Shown in pieces: positions 1 to 5,472 of a stretch of DNA of 8,972 nucleotides (within the stretch, counting starts at the first letter, position 1; each line of letters opens with the position of its first letter). The position numbers were made by a program, and so were the translations under genes. The notes under the pieces were generated by a model. That model ran no database searches and was not told the DNA's origin. It saw only the letters and a list, made by a program, of their open reading frames with translations. Location of the stretch: NCBI GenBank assembly GCA_016870695.1, contig VGAV01000074.1, forward strand, positions 1-8,972, in the 5' to 3' direction. This stretch comes from Actinomycetota bacterium (GTDB lineage: Bacteria; Actinomycetota; Actinomycetes; Actinomycetales; Microbacteriaceae).

Positions 1-331
1 CATCGCCGTCCTCGACCCGGTCGAGGGTCCCGGCGGCGTGGAGTCGGCGAACATCGCCTACCTCCCCACCGCGTTCGACGAGCGCAGCCAGGCCGTCCTG
101 CGCGAGCGCTACCCCGAGGCCATCCGCGTCTCGGATGCCGACGGCTCGGTGTTCGGACTCAACTCGGCGAGCGACGGCAAGAACGTCATCATCTCCCCGC
201 GCGCGGTGGGCTTCGAGGCGCAGCTGCGCGAGCGCGGCTACACCCCGGTGCTGGTCGACCTGTCCGAGCTGCTGCTCGGCGGCGGCGGCATCAAGTGCTG
301 CACGCTCGAGCTGCGCGGCGGCTCGCGATGA
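1..331 (+). CDS. ddaH: Dimethylargininase / amidinohydrolase family protein, C-terminal part
   Basis: The 5' end lies outside the window; the reading frame is entered at base 2 and about 109 residues are visible. The family (dimethylarginine dimethylaminohydrolase, related to arginine deiminase and amidinotransferases) hydrolyses the guanidino group of methylated arginines to citrulline and an amine, in the cytosol. The decisive mark is the C-terminal GGGGIKCCTLELR segment. By comparison with family members its first Cys (codon 296-298) is the nucleophile that attacks the guanidinium carbon. Upstream, the VESANIAYLPTAF and NSASDGKNVIISP segments match the last propeller modules of the fold. 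The TGA overlaps the rocD ATG (ATGA), so the two are translationally coupled in an arginine/ornithine catabolic operon. An arginine deiminase-like or citrulline hydrolase activity cannot be excluded from this fragment. Confidence 0.82.
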   Translation, partial: IAVLDPVEGPGGVESANIAYLPTAFDERSQAVLRERYPEAIRVSDADGSVFGLNSASDGKNVIISPRAVGFEAQLRERGYTPVLVDLSELLLGGGGIKCCTLELRGGSR

Positions 332-1545
332 GCACCGCCGTCGACGACATCGGCGCCCGACTGATCGCCGACGAGAGCGCGCACGTCGCGCACAACTACC
401 ACCCGCTGCCGGTGGTCGTCTCGCGCGCCGAGGGCGTGTGGGTCACGGACGTCGAGGGGAAGCGGTACCTCGACCTGCTGTCGGCCTACTCCGCGCTGAA
501 CTTCGGCCACGGGCACCCCGCCCTCCTGGCCGCCGCGCGCGAGCAGCTGGACCGCCTGACGCTCACCAGCCGGGCGTACCACAACGACCGGCTCGGCCCC
601 TTCGCCACGGCCCTCGCGCAGCTGTGCGGCAAGGATCTCGTGCTGCCGATGAACACCGGCGCCGAGGCGGTCGAGACCGGCATCAAGGTCGCCCGCGCCT
701 GGGGCTATCGGACCAAGGGCATCGCCCCGGACGCCGCGACGATCATCGTCGCGAACGGCAACTTCCACGGCCGGACCACCACGATCGTCGGCTTCAGCGA
801 CGACCCCGTGGCGCACGACGACTTCGGACCGTACGCGCCGGGATTCGTGCACGTGCCCTACGGGGACGCGGATGCCATCGCCGCCGCCATCGACGAGAAC
901 ACCGCCGCGGTGCTGCTCGAGCCCATCCAGGGCGAGGCCGGCGTCGTGGTCCCGCCGGACGGGTTCCTCCGCCGCGTGCGGGAGATCTGCACCGAGAACG
1001 ACGTGCTGTTCATCGCCGACGAGATCCAGTCGGGCCTCGGCCGCGTCGGCGAGACGTTCGCCTGCGACCGCGAGGGCGTCGTCCCGGACGTGTACCTGCT
1101 CGGCAAGGCGCTCGGCGGCGGCATCCTGCCGCTGTCCGCGGTCGTCGCCGACGAGGACGTGCTGGGCGTCATCCGTCCCGGCGAGCACGGGTCGACGTTC
1201 GGTGGCAACCCGCTGGCGACGGCGGTGGGTCTGCGGGTCGTCGAGATGCTGGCATCCGGAGAGTTCCAGACCCGCGCGAAGGCGCTGGGGGAGCACCTCG
1301 AGGTGAACCTGCGGTCCCTCATCGGCACCGGCGTGACCGCCGTGCGCATCGCGGGCCTGTGGGCCGGCGTCGACATCGACCCCGCGTACGGCACCGGTCG
1401 CGAGATCGCCGAGAAGATGCTCGCGCGCGGCGTGCTCGTCAAGGACACGCACGGTCAGACGATCCGCATCGCCCCGCCGCTGACGATCCGGGCCACCGAA
1501 CTGGACTGGGCCGTCGAGCAGCTGCGGCACGTCCTCACGGCCTGA
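328..1545 (+). CDS. rocD: Ornithine--oxo-acid aminotransferase (ornithine delta-aminotransferase)
   Basis: A class III PLP-dependent aminotransferase of 405 residues, close to the usual length of bacterial ornithine aminotransferases. It transfers the delta-amino group of ornithine to 2-oxoglutarate, giving glutamate semialdehyde/pyrroline-5-carboxylate and glutamate. Visible landmarks are the phosphate-binding NTGAEAVETGIK at residues 109-120, the NFHGRTT segment, the pyridine-nitrogen Asp231 in FIADEIQSGLGR, and the Schiff-base Lys260 in LLGKALGGG. HGSTFGGNPLA follows, as is normal for the class. The ATG at 328 overlaps the upstream stop codon and gives the family-like N terminus. An in-frame ATG at 295 lies inside the upstream gene and is unlikely. 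The neighbouring hydrolase supports arginine/ornithine breakdown over acetylornithine biosynthesis, although acetylornithine aminotransferases are close relatives. A strong hairpin begins five bases after the stop. Confidence 0.93.
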   Translation: MSTAVDDIGARLIADESAHVAHNYHPLPVVVSRAEGVWVTDVEGKRYLDLLSAYSALNFGHGHPALLAAAREQLDRLTLTSRAYHNDRLGPFATALAQLCGKDLVLPMNTGAEAVETGIKVARAWGYRTKGIAPDAATIIVANGNFHGRTTTIVGFSDDPVAHDDFGPYAPGFVHVPYGDADAIAAAIDENTAAVLLEPIQGEAGVVVPPDGFLRRVREICTENDVLFIADEIQSGLGRVGETFACDREGVVPDVYLLGKALGGGILPLSAVVADEDVLGVIRPGEHGSTFGGNPLATAVGLRVVEMLASGEFQTRAKALGEHLEVNLRSLIGTGVTAVRIAGLWAGVDIDPAYGTGREIAEKMLARGVLVKDTHGQTIRIAPPLTIRATELDWAVEQLRHVLTA

Positions 1546-1550
1546 GCGGT

Positions 1551-1606
1551 CGGCCGCGCGAGGTCGCACGCTCCGGTCTCCCGGGCGTGTGATCTCGCGC
1601 CGGCCG
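1551..1606. terminator. Long hairpin between convergent genes, probable bidirectional terminator
   Basis: Centred on base 1578. The arms 1556-1573 and 1583-1600 pair at all 18 positions in the + strand RNA, three of them G-U wobbles, around a 9-nt loop. After a one-base bulge at C1601, five more pairs (1551-1555 with 1602-1606) extend the stem to 23 bp. It starts five bases after the rocD stop and ends 16 bases from the stop of the oppositely oriented molybdoenzyme gene. No U-tract follows, so canonical intrinsic termination is inferred from position and stem strength only. The three wobbles become C-A mismatches in the - strand RNA, so folding should favour rocD transcripts. Confidence 0.6.
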
Positions 1607-1617
1607 TGCGGTCTCGC
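1558..1617. repeat. 19-bp repeat units, cluster 1 (three units)
   Basis: Three copies of a 13-bp core: GCGAGGTCGCACG at 1558-1570, then CGTGTGATCTCGC at 1586-1598 and CGTGCGGTCTCGC at 1605-1617 in inverse orientation. The two rightward copies are exactly 19 bp apart. Read in one orientation, each core is followed by a six-base NYCCGS spacer. The left copy faces the other two, which creates the hairpin here. Four further copies lie at 3332-3412. Confidence 0.75.
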
Positions 1618-1622
1618 CGCCG

Positions 1623-3218
1623 TCAGGCGACCGTCAGCGTGAGCTCGTCGTAGCCCGTCGCCCCGTCGGGGGCCGGGGCGGCGCGCTCCGCGGTCTGCGT
1701 CTGCCCGTCGGCCGAGGTCGCGCGGCAGCGCACGGTGTGCGCGCCGCTGGTGGCATCCCATGGCAGGCTCCACTGCACCCATGTGTCGGCGGAGATGGCG
1801 GTGGCGAGCGTCGCCGGCTGCCAGGGCCCGTCGTCGATCTGCACCTCGACGCCGGAGACGCCGACGTGGGTCTGCCAGGCGACGCCGGCGATGACGGTCG
1901 TCCCGGCGGTGACGCGCGCGCCCGCCTGCGGCACGTCGATGCGCGACGCGAGCTTGACCGGGCCGCGCTCGGACCAGCCCCGCGGGGTCCAGTACCCCTC
2001 GGCGCGGTCGAAGCGGGTGACCTCGAGCTCGCTGACCCACTTGGTCGCGGAGACGTATCCGTATAGCCCGGGCACGACCATCCGCACCGGGAATCCGTGC
2101 TCGACCGGGAGCGGCTCGCCGTTCATGCCGATCGCGAGGAGCGCGTCGCGCTCGTCCGTGAGCGCCTCGAGGGGCGTGGATGCCGTGAACCCGTCGACCG
2201 AACGCGACAGCACCATGTCGGCCTCGGCCGTCGGGCGTGCCCGGGCGAGGATGTCGCGCAGCGGCACCCCCAGCCACCGCGCGGTGCCGATGAGGGATCC
2301 GCCCACCTCGTTCGAGACGCAGACGAGGGTCGCGACGGTCTCCTTCTGCGGGAGCTCCACCAGGTCGTCCCAGCGCAGCACGACCTCCTGCTCGACGAGG
2401 CCGTGGATGCGCAGGGTCCAGGTGGCGGGATCCAGCTGCGGCACGACGAGCGCGGTGTCGATGCGGTAGAACGACGCCGACGGCGTGATGACGGGGGCGA
2501 GCCCGTCGATGCCGAGCTCGGCGGACGCCGGGACGGCGGTGGTCGTCGCGGGGGCGGGGAGCCGGAGGGCGGCGCGCAGGGCGCTCGTCGCCCGGGCGCC
2601 CCCGCGCACCGCCGCGGATCCGGCGGCGGCCAGCGCGCCGGCCAGGACGGCGACGCCGGAGAGCGCGAGCACCCCGCGGCGGGTCAGGTCCGTGCCGGGG
2701 CGGGACGCGGGGAGGGGCGCGGTTCCCGCCGCGTCACCGTCGACGGGGGAGGCGGGGCCGTCGGCCGTCGAGCCCTGTCGGAGGCGGCGGACGAGCAGCG
2801 CGGTGACGGCGGCGGCGACGATCCCGGCGAGGAGGGAGGGCGCGAGGGACAGCGGCCCGGCATCGGCGCGCGTCGTCGCGACCACCGCGCCGATGACGCC
2901 GAGGGCGATGAGGACGACCCGGCCCCCTGGCGGACGTCGCCACTCGAGGGCCCCGGCGACACCGGCGACCGCCAGCAGCAGTACCGCGATGCCGACGAGC
3001 AGCGCCGCCTTGTCGCCGGTGCCGAACAGGGCGATCGCCGTGTCCTTCGCCCACGCCGGGGCGATGTCGATCATGCCGCCGCCGATCACCGCGAAGGGGC
3101 TCGATGCGGGCGCGACGAGGGCGGACGCCAGCTCGCCGAGTCCGGCGCCGAGGACGGTGGCGCCGATGGCGGCGGCGACCGCCGGGACGGCGCGACGGCG
3201 GGAGGAGGGAGAGGCCAC
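1623..3218 (-). CDS. Membrane-anchored molybdopterin-dependent oxidoreductase, sulfite oxidase type
   Basis: A 531-residue protein with a hydrophobic N-terminal third and an exported-looking catalytic domain. Membrane segments are predicted by eye near residues 11-35, 71-91, 100-115, 124-143 and 182-204; the last follows a twin-arginine-like DLTRRGVLALSG stretch. The sulfite-oxidase-type molybdopterin domain covers about residues 240-410, with the molybdenum-ligating Cys300 in TLVCVSNEVGG and the conserved HGFPVRMVVPGLYGYVSATKWV region at 374-395. An Ig-like Mo-co dimerisation domain fills about 420-531 (PWQPATL, VQWSLPWDATSGAHTV). The natural substrate is unknown; sulfite or another oxyanion or S-oxide is possible. 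No cytochrome or heme partner gene is adjacent. The GTG at 3216-3218 is chosen because a -10-like TAGGCT sits six bases upstream and no Shine-Dalgarno sequence is visible. The gene converges with rocD. Confidence 0.88.
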   Translation of the reverse strand: MASPSSRRRAVPAVAAAIGATVLGAGLGELASALVAPASSPFAVIGGGMIDIAPAWAKDTAIALFGTGDKAALLVGIAVLLLAVAGVAGALEWRRPPGGRVVLIALGVIGAVVATTRADAGPLSLAPSLLAGIVAAAVTALLVRRLRQGSTADGPASPVDGDAAGTAPLPASRPGTDLTRRGVLALSGVAVLAGALAAAGSAAVRGGARATSALRAALRLPAPATTTAVPASAELGIDGLAPVITPSASFYRIDTALVVPQLDPATWTLRIHGLVEQEVVLRWDDLVELPQKETVATLVCVSNEVGGSLIGTARWLGVPLRDILARARPTAEADMVLSRSVDGFTASTPLEALTDERDALLAIGMNGEPLPVEHGFPVRMVVPGLYGYVSATKWVSELEVTRFDRAEGYWTPRGWSERGPVKLASRIDVPQAGARVTAGTTVIAGVAWQTHVGVSGVEVQIDDGPWQPATLATAISADTWVQWSLPWDATSGAHTVRCRATSADGQTQTAERAAPAPDGATGYDELTLTVA

Positions 3219-3230
3219 GAACGGAGCCTA
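3219..3230 (-). promoter_or_regulatory. Candidate leaderless -10 element for the molybdoenzyme gene
   Basis: On the - strand, TAGGCT (complement of 3225-3230) fits the actinobacterial TANNNT -10 pattern and is followed by six bases and then the GTG start codon. That spacing would put the transcription start at or next to the G of GTG. There is no clear -35 box at the expected distance and no purine-rich Shine-Dalgarno sequence, which supports but does not prove leaderless expression. Confidence 0.45.
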
Positions 3231-3287
3231 AAGAGAGCGTGCACCCCGGGCGCCGCGTCCGCCGGAACTCACAGCCAACCGGCATCC

Positions 3288-3330
3288 GTCCCGCCCCGCC
3301 CGCGCGCCCCCGCGCGCCCCCGCCCCCGCC
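3288..3330 (-). other. G-run tract (possible G-quadruplex) upstream of the molybdoenzyme gene
   Basis: The + strand carries six runs of three to five C separated by one to five bases (3290-3292, 3294-3297, 3299-3301, 3307-3311, 3317-3321, 3323-3327), so the - strand has six G-runs. This satisfies the G3+N1-7 quadruplex rule with runs to spare. The tract lies about 70-110 bases upstream of the GTG at 3218, on the non-template strand, beside the 85-bp palindrome. It includes a 10-bp tandem duplication, CGCGCGCCCC, at 3301-3320. In such a GC-rich genome this may be compositional. Confidence 0.4.
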
Positions 3331-3414
3331 GGCGAGATCGCACGATCCGCGCGAGAGCACACAGTCGTGCGCGGTCGGACCGTGTGACCTCGGGCGGAAC
3401 GTGTGATCTCGGCG
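3330..3414. repeat. 85-bp imperfect palindrome made of four 19-bp repeat units, cluster 2
   Basis: Cores GCGAGATCGCACG (3332-3344) and GCGAGAGCACACA (3351-3363) run one way. CGTGTGACCTCGG (3381-3393) and CGTGTGATCTCGG (3400-3412) run the other way. Both pairs are exactly 19 bp apart. The whole element is symmetric about base 3372: the outer cores pair (3333-3344 with 3400-3411), the six-base spacers pair (3346-3350 with 3394-3398), and the inner cores pair with a few mismatches, continuing to 3366/3378. A transcript could fold into one long nested hairpin. It ends about ten bases from the stop of the short-chain dehydrogenase gene on the - strand, so it could also end that transcript. It has no coding capacity. 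The same unit occurs at 1558-1617. Confidence 0.75.
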
Positions 3415-3424
3415 CGAGCTCGGC

Positions 3425-4366
3425 TCAGACCGGGAGCGCCGCGCCGGTCATCCGCGCGGAGGTCTCCCACACCCTCGCCGCTTCGGCGGTGTCGCGGAGC
3501 GGACGGTACAGGGTGTGCGGGGCCGGGGCGCCGCCGAGGTGCCCGAGGCCGGACGGGCCGTACAGGAGATCGGTGCGCGGCTGCGCCGTGGTCGCCGCCA
3601 GCAGCGCGGGGAGGGCGGCGGTGCGGGGCGTGCCGAGCAGCACCCCTCGCGCGGACAGCCACCGGATTACCCGCACGCTCGTCGTGTCGGAGCTGCGGCC
3701 GATCTCCGGACGCGCGGCCAGCAGGTTCGTCGGGGCGACGCCGGGATGCGACAGGACGCTCGTGATGCCCCAGCCCTCCGCGCGGCTGCGGCGGTCCAGC
3801 TCGCGTCCGAACAGGCCGAGCGCGATCTTCGACTGCGCGTACGCCCGCTGCGGACGGTACCGGTGCTCGCTGTTCAGGTCGTCCCAGTCGATCCGGCCGC
3901 GCTCCGCGGCGACGCTCACCTGCGTCACCACCCGCGCCGTGCCGGCGCGCAGCAGAGGCAGGAGCTCCCCGACCAGCGCGACGTGCCCGAGATGGTTCGT
4001 CCCCAGCTGCAGCTCGAATCCGTCGGCGGTCGTCTGCCGCGCGGGCGGGGTCATGACGCCGGCGTTGTTGACGAGCAGGTGCACGGGGGACCCCTCGGCC
4101 CGCAGCGTCTCGCCGAGGGCGCGGACGGATGCCACGGACGACAGGTCCAGGTCATGGACGGCGACCCGGGCTCTCGGCACCCGGTCGCGGATGGCGGCGG
4201 CGACGCGGTCGCCCTTCGCGCGGGTCCGGACGGGGAGGAGGACCTCCGCGCCGGCGGCGGCGAGCCGCTGGGCGATGACGACGCCCATGCCGTCGCTGCC
4301 GCCGGTCACGACGGCGCGGCGGTCGGTCAGGTCGGGGATGTCGATGTCGATGTTCTCGCGGGCCAT
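3425..4366 (-). CDS. Short-chain dehydrogenase/reductase (retinol-dehydrogenase-like SDR)
   Basis: A 313-residue cytosolic Rossmann-fold oxidoreductase using NAD(P)H; the substrate is unknown. Visible are the nucleotide-binding TGGSDGMG at residues 21-28, HDLDL at 71-75, NNAG at 100-103, Asn124 in GTNHLG, Ser151, and the catalytic Tyr176/Lys180 in AYAQSK. Arg47, after the second strand (LLPVRTR), favours NADP(H). The 25-residue gap from Ser151 to Tyr176, with GRIDWDDLN between, is typical of the retinol dehydrogenase/WWOX-like SDR group, which is longer than classical 250-residue SDRs. The ATG at 4364-4366 has an AGGAG six bases upstream; the reading frame stays open far beyond it, but that part has no SDR homology. 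The gene is divergent from a regulator whose family often sits next to SDR genes, so it is probably that regulator's target. Confidence 0.88.
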   Translation of the reverse strand: MARENIDIDIPDLTDRRAVVTGGSDGMGVVIAQRLAAAGAEVLLPVRTRAKGDRVAAAIRDRVPRARVAVHDLDLSSVASVRALGETLRAEGSPVHLLVNNAGVMTPPARQTTADGFELQLGTNHLGHVALVGELLPLLRAGTARVVTQVSVAAERGRIDWDDLNSEHRYRPQRAYAQSKIALGLFGRELDRRSRAEGWGITSVLSHPGVAPTNLLAARPEIGRSSDTTSVRVIRWLSARGVLLGTPRTAALPALLAATTAQPRTDLLYGPSGLGHLGGAPAPHTLYRPLRDTAEAARVWETSARMTGAALPV

Positions 4367-4378
4367 GAGGAGCTCCTG
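4367..4378 (-). promoter_or_regulatory. Self-complementary ribosome binding site of the SDR gene
   Basis: The Shine-Dalgarno AGGAG of the SDR gene lies in a perfect 10-bp palindrome, AGGAGCTCCT (4368-4377), that ends one base before the ATG. Its position six bases upstream fixes the start at 4366. Self-pairing within one transcript is sterically impossible without a loop, but the CTCCT half could compete with 16S rRNA through alternative pairing, or the palindrome may be chance. Confidence 0.55.
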
Positions 4379-4564
4379 TCGGTGCGGATGCCGGTGATGT
4401 CCTGTCCCGGCCAGCGTGACGTCTCCGCATCGGCCGAGGCAGGGCCCGCCGATCCGAGGCTCGGCGATCCGGGTGCGGGCAGCTTGCGCGAAAGGGGGGA
4501 TCGACGCGTCCTGGCTGCGGCGGCGTCCGGCCGGGTAGACAGGAGGCGAGACGAGGGGACATCC
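4379..4564. promoter_or_regulatory. Divergent intergenic region between SDR and regulator, with candidate operator
   Basis: About 200 bases separate the two start codons, room for two divergent promoters. No convincing -35/-10 pair is visible on either strand. The clearest symmetric element is CCGAGGCTCGG (4454-4464, five-base arms around one G), bracketed by two GATCCG direct repeats (4451-4456 and 4466-4471). This makes it a reasonable operator candidate for the adjacent XRE-type regulator. A TAGACA (4536-4541) about 25 bases before the GTG is a weak -10 candidate for the regulator. Confidence 0.3.
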
Positions 4565-5401
4565 GTGATCGACAGGACTGCGCTGGCCGACTTCCTCCGC
4601 ACGCGCCGCGAGGCGCTGCAGCCCGAGGACGTCGGGCTCTCGCGCGGGCCCCGCAGGCGCACCCGCGGACTGCGGCGGGAGGAGGTCGCGGCCCTCTCGC
4701 ACATGTCGACCGACTACTACGCCCGCCTCGAGCGGGAGCGCGGCCCGCAGCCGTCCGAGCAGATGCTCGCCGCGATCGCCCTCGGGCTGCACCTCTCGCG
4801 CGCCGAGCGCGACCACCTGTTCCGTCTGGCCGGGCACGTGCCGACCGAGCACGGTCCGGCCGGCGACCACGTCAGTCCCGGCATGCTGCGCATCCTCGAC
4901 CGGCTCGAGGACACGCCCGCCGAGATCGTGACGGAGCTGGGGGAGACCCTGCGGCAGACCCGCCTCGGGGCTGCGCTCACGGGGGACGCGTCCGTGCGCA
5001 CGGGTCCGGCGCGCAGTCTCGGCTACCGGTGGTTCACGGACCCGCGGACCCGGGCGCTCTACGACCCCGCCGATCATGCGTTCCTCGGCCGACTGTACGC
5101 CGCCGGTCTGCGCGAGATCGTCGGCCGGCGGGGACCCGACTCCCGGGCGGCCGCCCTCGCCGACGACCTGCTCGCCGTCAGTCCCGAGTTCGGGGAGCTG
5201 TGGTCCGCGCACGAGGTGGGGCTGCGGCCCGCCGAGACGAAGAGGTTCGTCCACCCGTCCGTCGGTCCGCTGGACCTGCACTGCCAGGTGCTCACCGACC
5301 CCGGGTCGTCGCACTCGCTGCTGGTCTACACCGCCGTCCCCGGCTCGGAGAGCGCGGAGCGGCTGGGGCTGCTCGCCGTCGTCGGGGGGCTGGCCGGGTA
5401 A
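4565..5401 (+). CDS. XRE-family transcriptional regulator with MmyB-like ligand-binding domain
   Basis: A 278-residue DNA-binding protein. Residues about 8-78 form an XRE-type helix-turn-helix domain carrying the family hallmark TRGLRREEVAALSHMSTDYYARLE (about 33-56), followed by EQMLAAIALGLHLSRAERDHLF. The remaining ~180 residues fit the MmyB-like PAS-related ligand-binding domain, with YRWFTDPRTRALY, SPEFGELWSAHEVG (206-219) and the LDLHCQVL strand. Length and order are normal for the family. The GTG at 4565 is preceded by GAGGGG with a six-base gap and places the HTH at the expected distance from the N terminus. The gene is divergent from the SDR gene, so it probably binds the shared intergenic region and may sense a small molecule. 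Neither ligand nor target is shown by the sequence. Confidence 0.9.
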   Translation: MIDRTALADFLRTRREALQPEDVGLSRGPRRRTRGLRREEVAALSHMSTDYYARLERERGPQPSEQMLAAIALGLHLSRAERDHLFRLAGHVPTEHGPAGDHVSPGMLRILDRLEDTPAEIVTELGETLRQTRLGAALTGDASVRTGPARSLGYRWFTDPRTRALYDPADHAFLGRLYAAGLREIVGRRGPDSRAAALADDLLAVSPEFGELWSAHEVGLRPAETKRFVHPSVGPLDLHCQVLTDPGSSHSLLVYTAVPGSESAERLGLLAVVGGLAG

Positions 5402-5415
5402 CGCAACGCTGCGTT
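5400..5415 (+). terminator. Short hairpin overlapping the regulator stop codon
   Basis: AACGCA (5400-5405) and TGCGTT (5410-5415) form a perfect 6-bp stem with a four-base loop, beginning inside the TAA stop and followed by TT. It is a short, weak stem with almost no U-tract. It may reduce read-through into the operon that starts 58 bases later. Confidence 0.35.
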
Positions 5416-5460
5416 TCCGCGGCGGTCCTGTCAAGCCTTCGTGATGGGGTCAGAGCTGTC

Positions 5461-5472
5461 GAGAATCGGACT
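5461..5472 (+). promoter_or_regulatory. Candidate leaderless -10 element of the flavoprotein/deacetylase operon
   Basis: GAGAAT (5461-5466) matches four of six bases of TATAAT, and its 3' end is exactly six bases from the GTG at 5473. The same spacing is seen at the molybdoenzyme gene. No Shine-Dalgarno sequence lies between, and no other in-frame start codon exists between 5402 and 5473, so leaderless translation from this GTG is the simplest reading. No convincing -35 box is present. Confidence 0.4.

Noticed and set aside
238..2277. Long - strand open frame (about 680 codons) opposite rocD and the molybdoenzyme gene
   Set aside because: Arg/Ala/Gly-rich shadow of real genes in a GC-rich sequence; no recognisable domain, and it spans a convergent intergenic hairpin.
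3301..3320. Tandem duplication CGCGCGCCCC x2 as a microsatellite
   Set aside because: Only two copies in a C-rich tract; better described as part of the G-run feature.
1558..3412. Possible CRISPR array from regularly spaced repeats
   Set aside because: Units are 19 bp apart with only six-base spacers of near-constant sequence, are found in both orientations, and no cas genes are present.
2097..4397. Long + strand open frame (about 765 codons) antisense to the molybdoenzyme and SDR genes
   Set aside because: Low-complexity composition, no domain, crosses the repeat-containing intergenic region; explained by the codon bias of the opposite-strand genes.
5429..5434. Perfect TTGACA -35 box on the - strand between the regulator and the flavoprotein gene
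   Set aside because: No acceptable -10 follows at 16-18 bases and no - strand gene lies downstream; most likely chance.
5029..5472. In-frame upstream extension of the flavoprotein gene
   Set aside because: It would overlap the regulator gene in another frame and has no homology to the family; between the regulator's stop codon and 5473 there is no other start codon.
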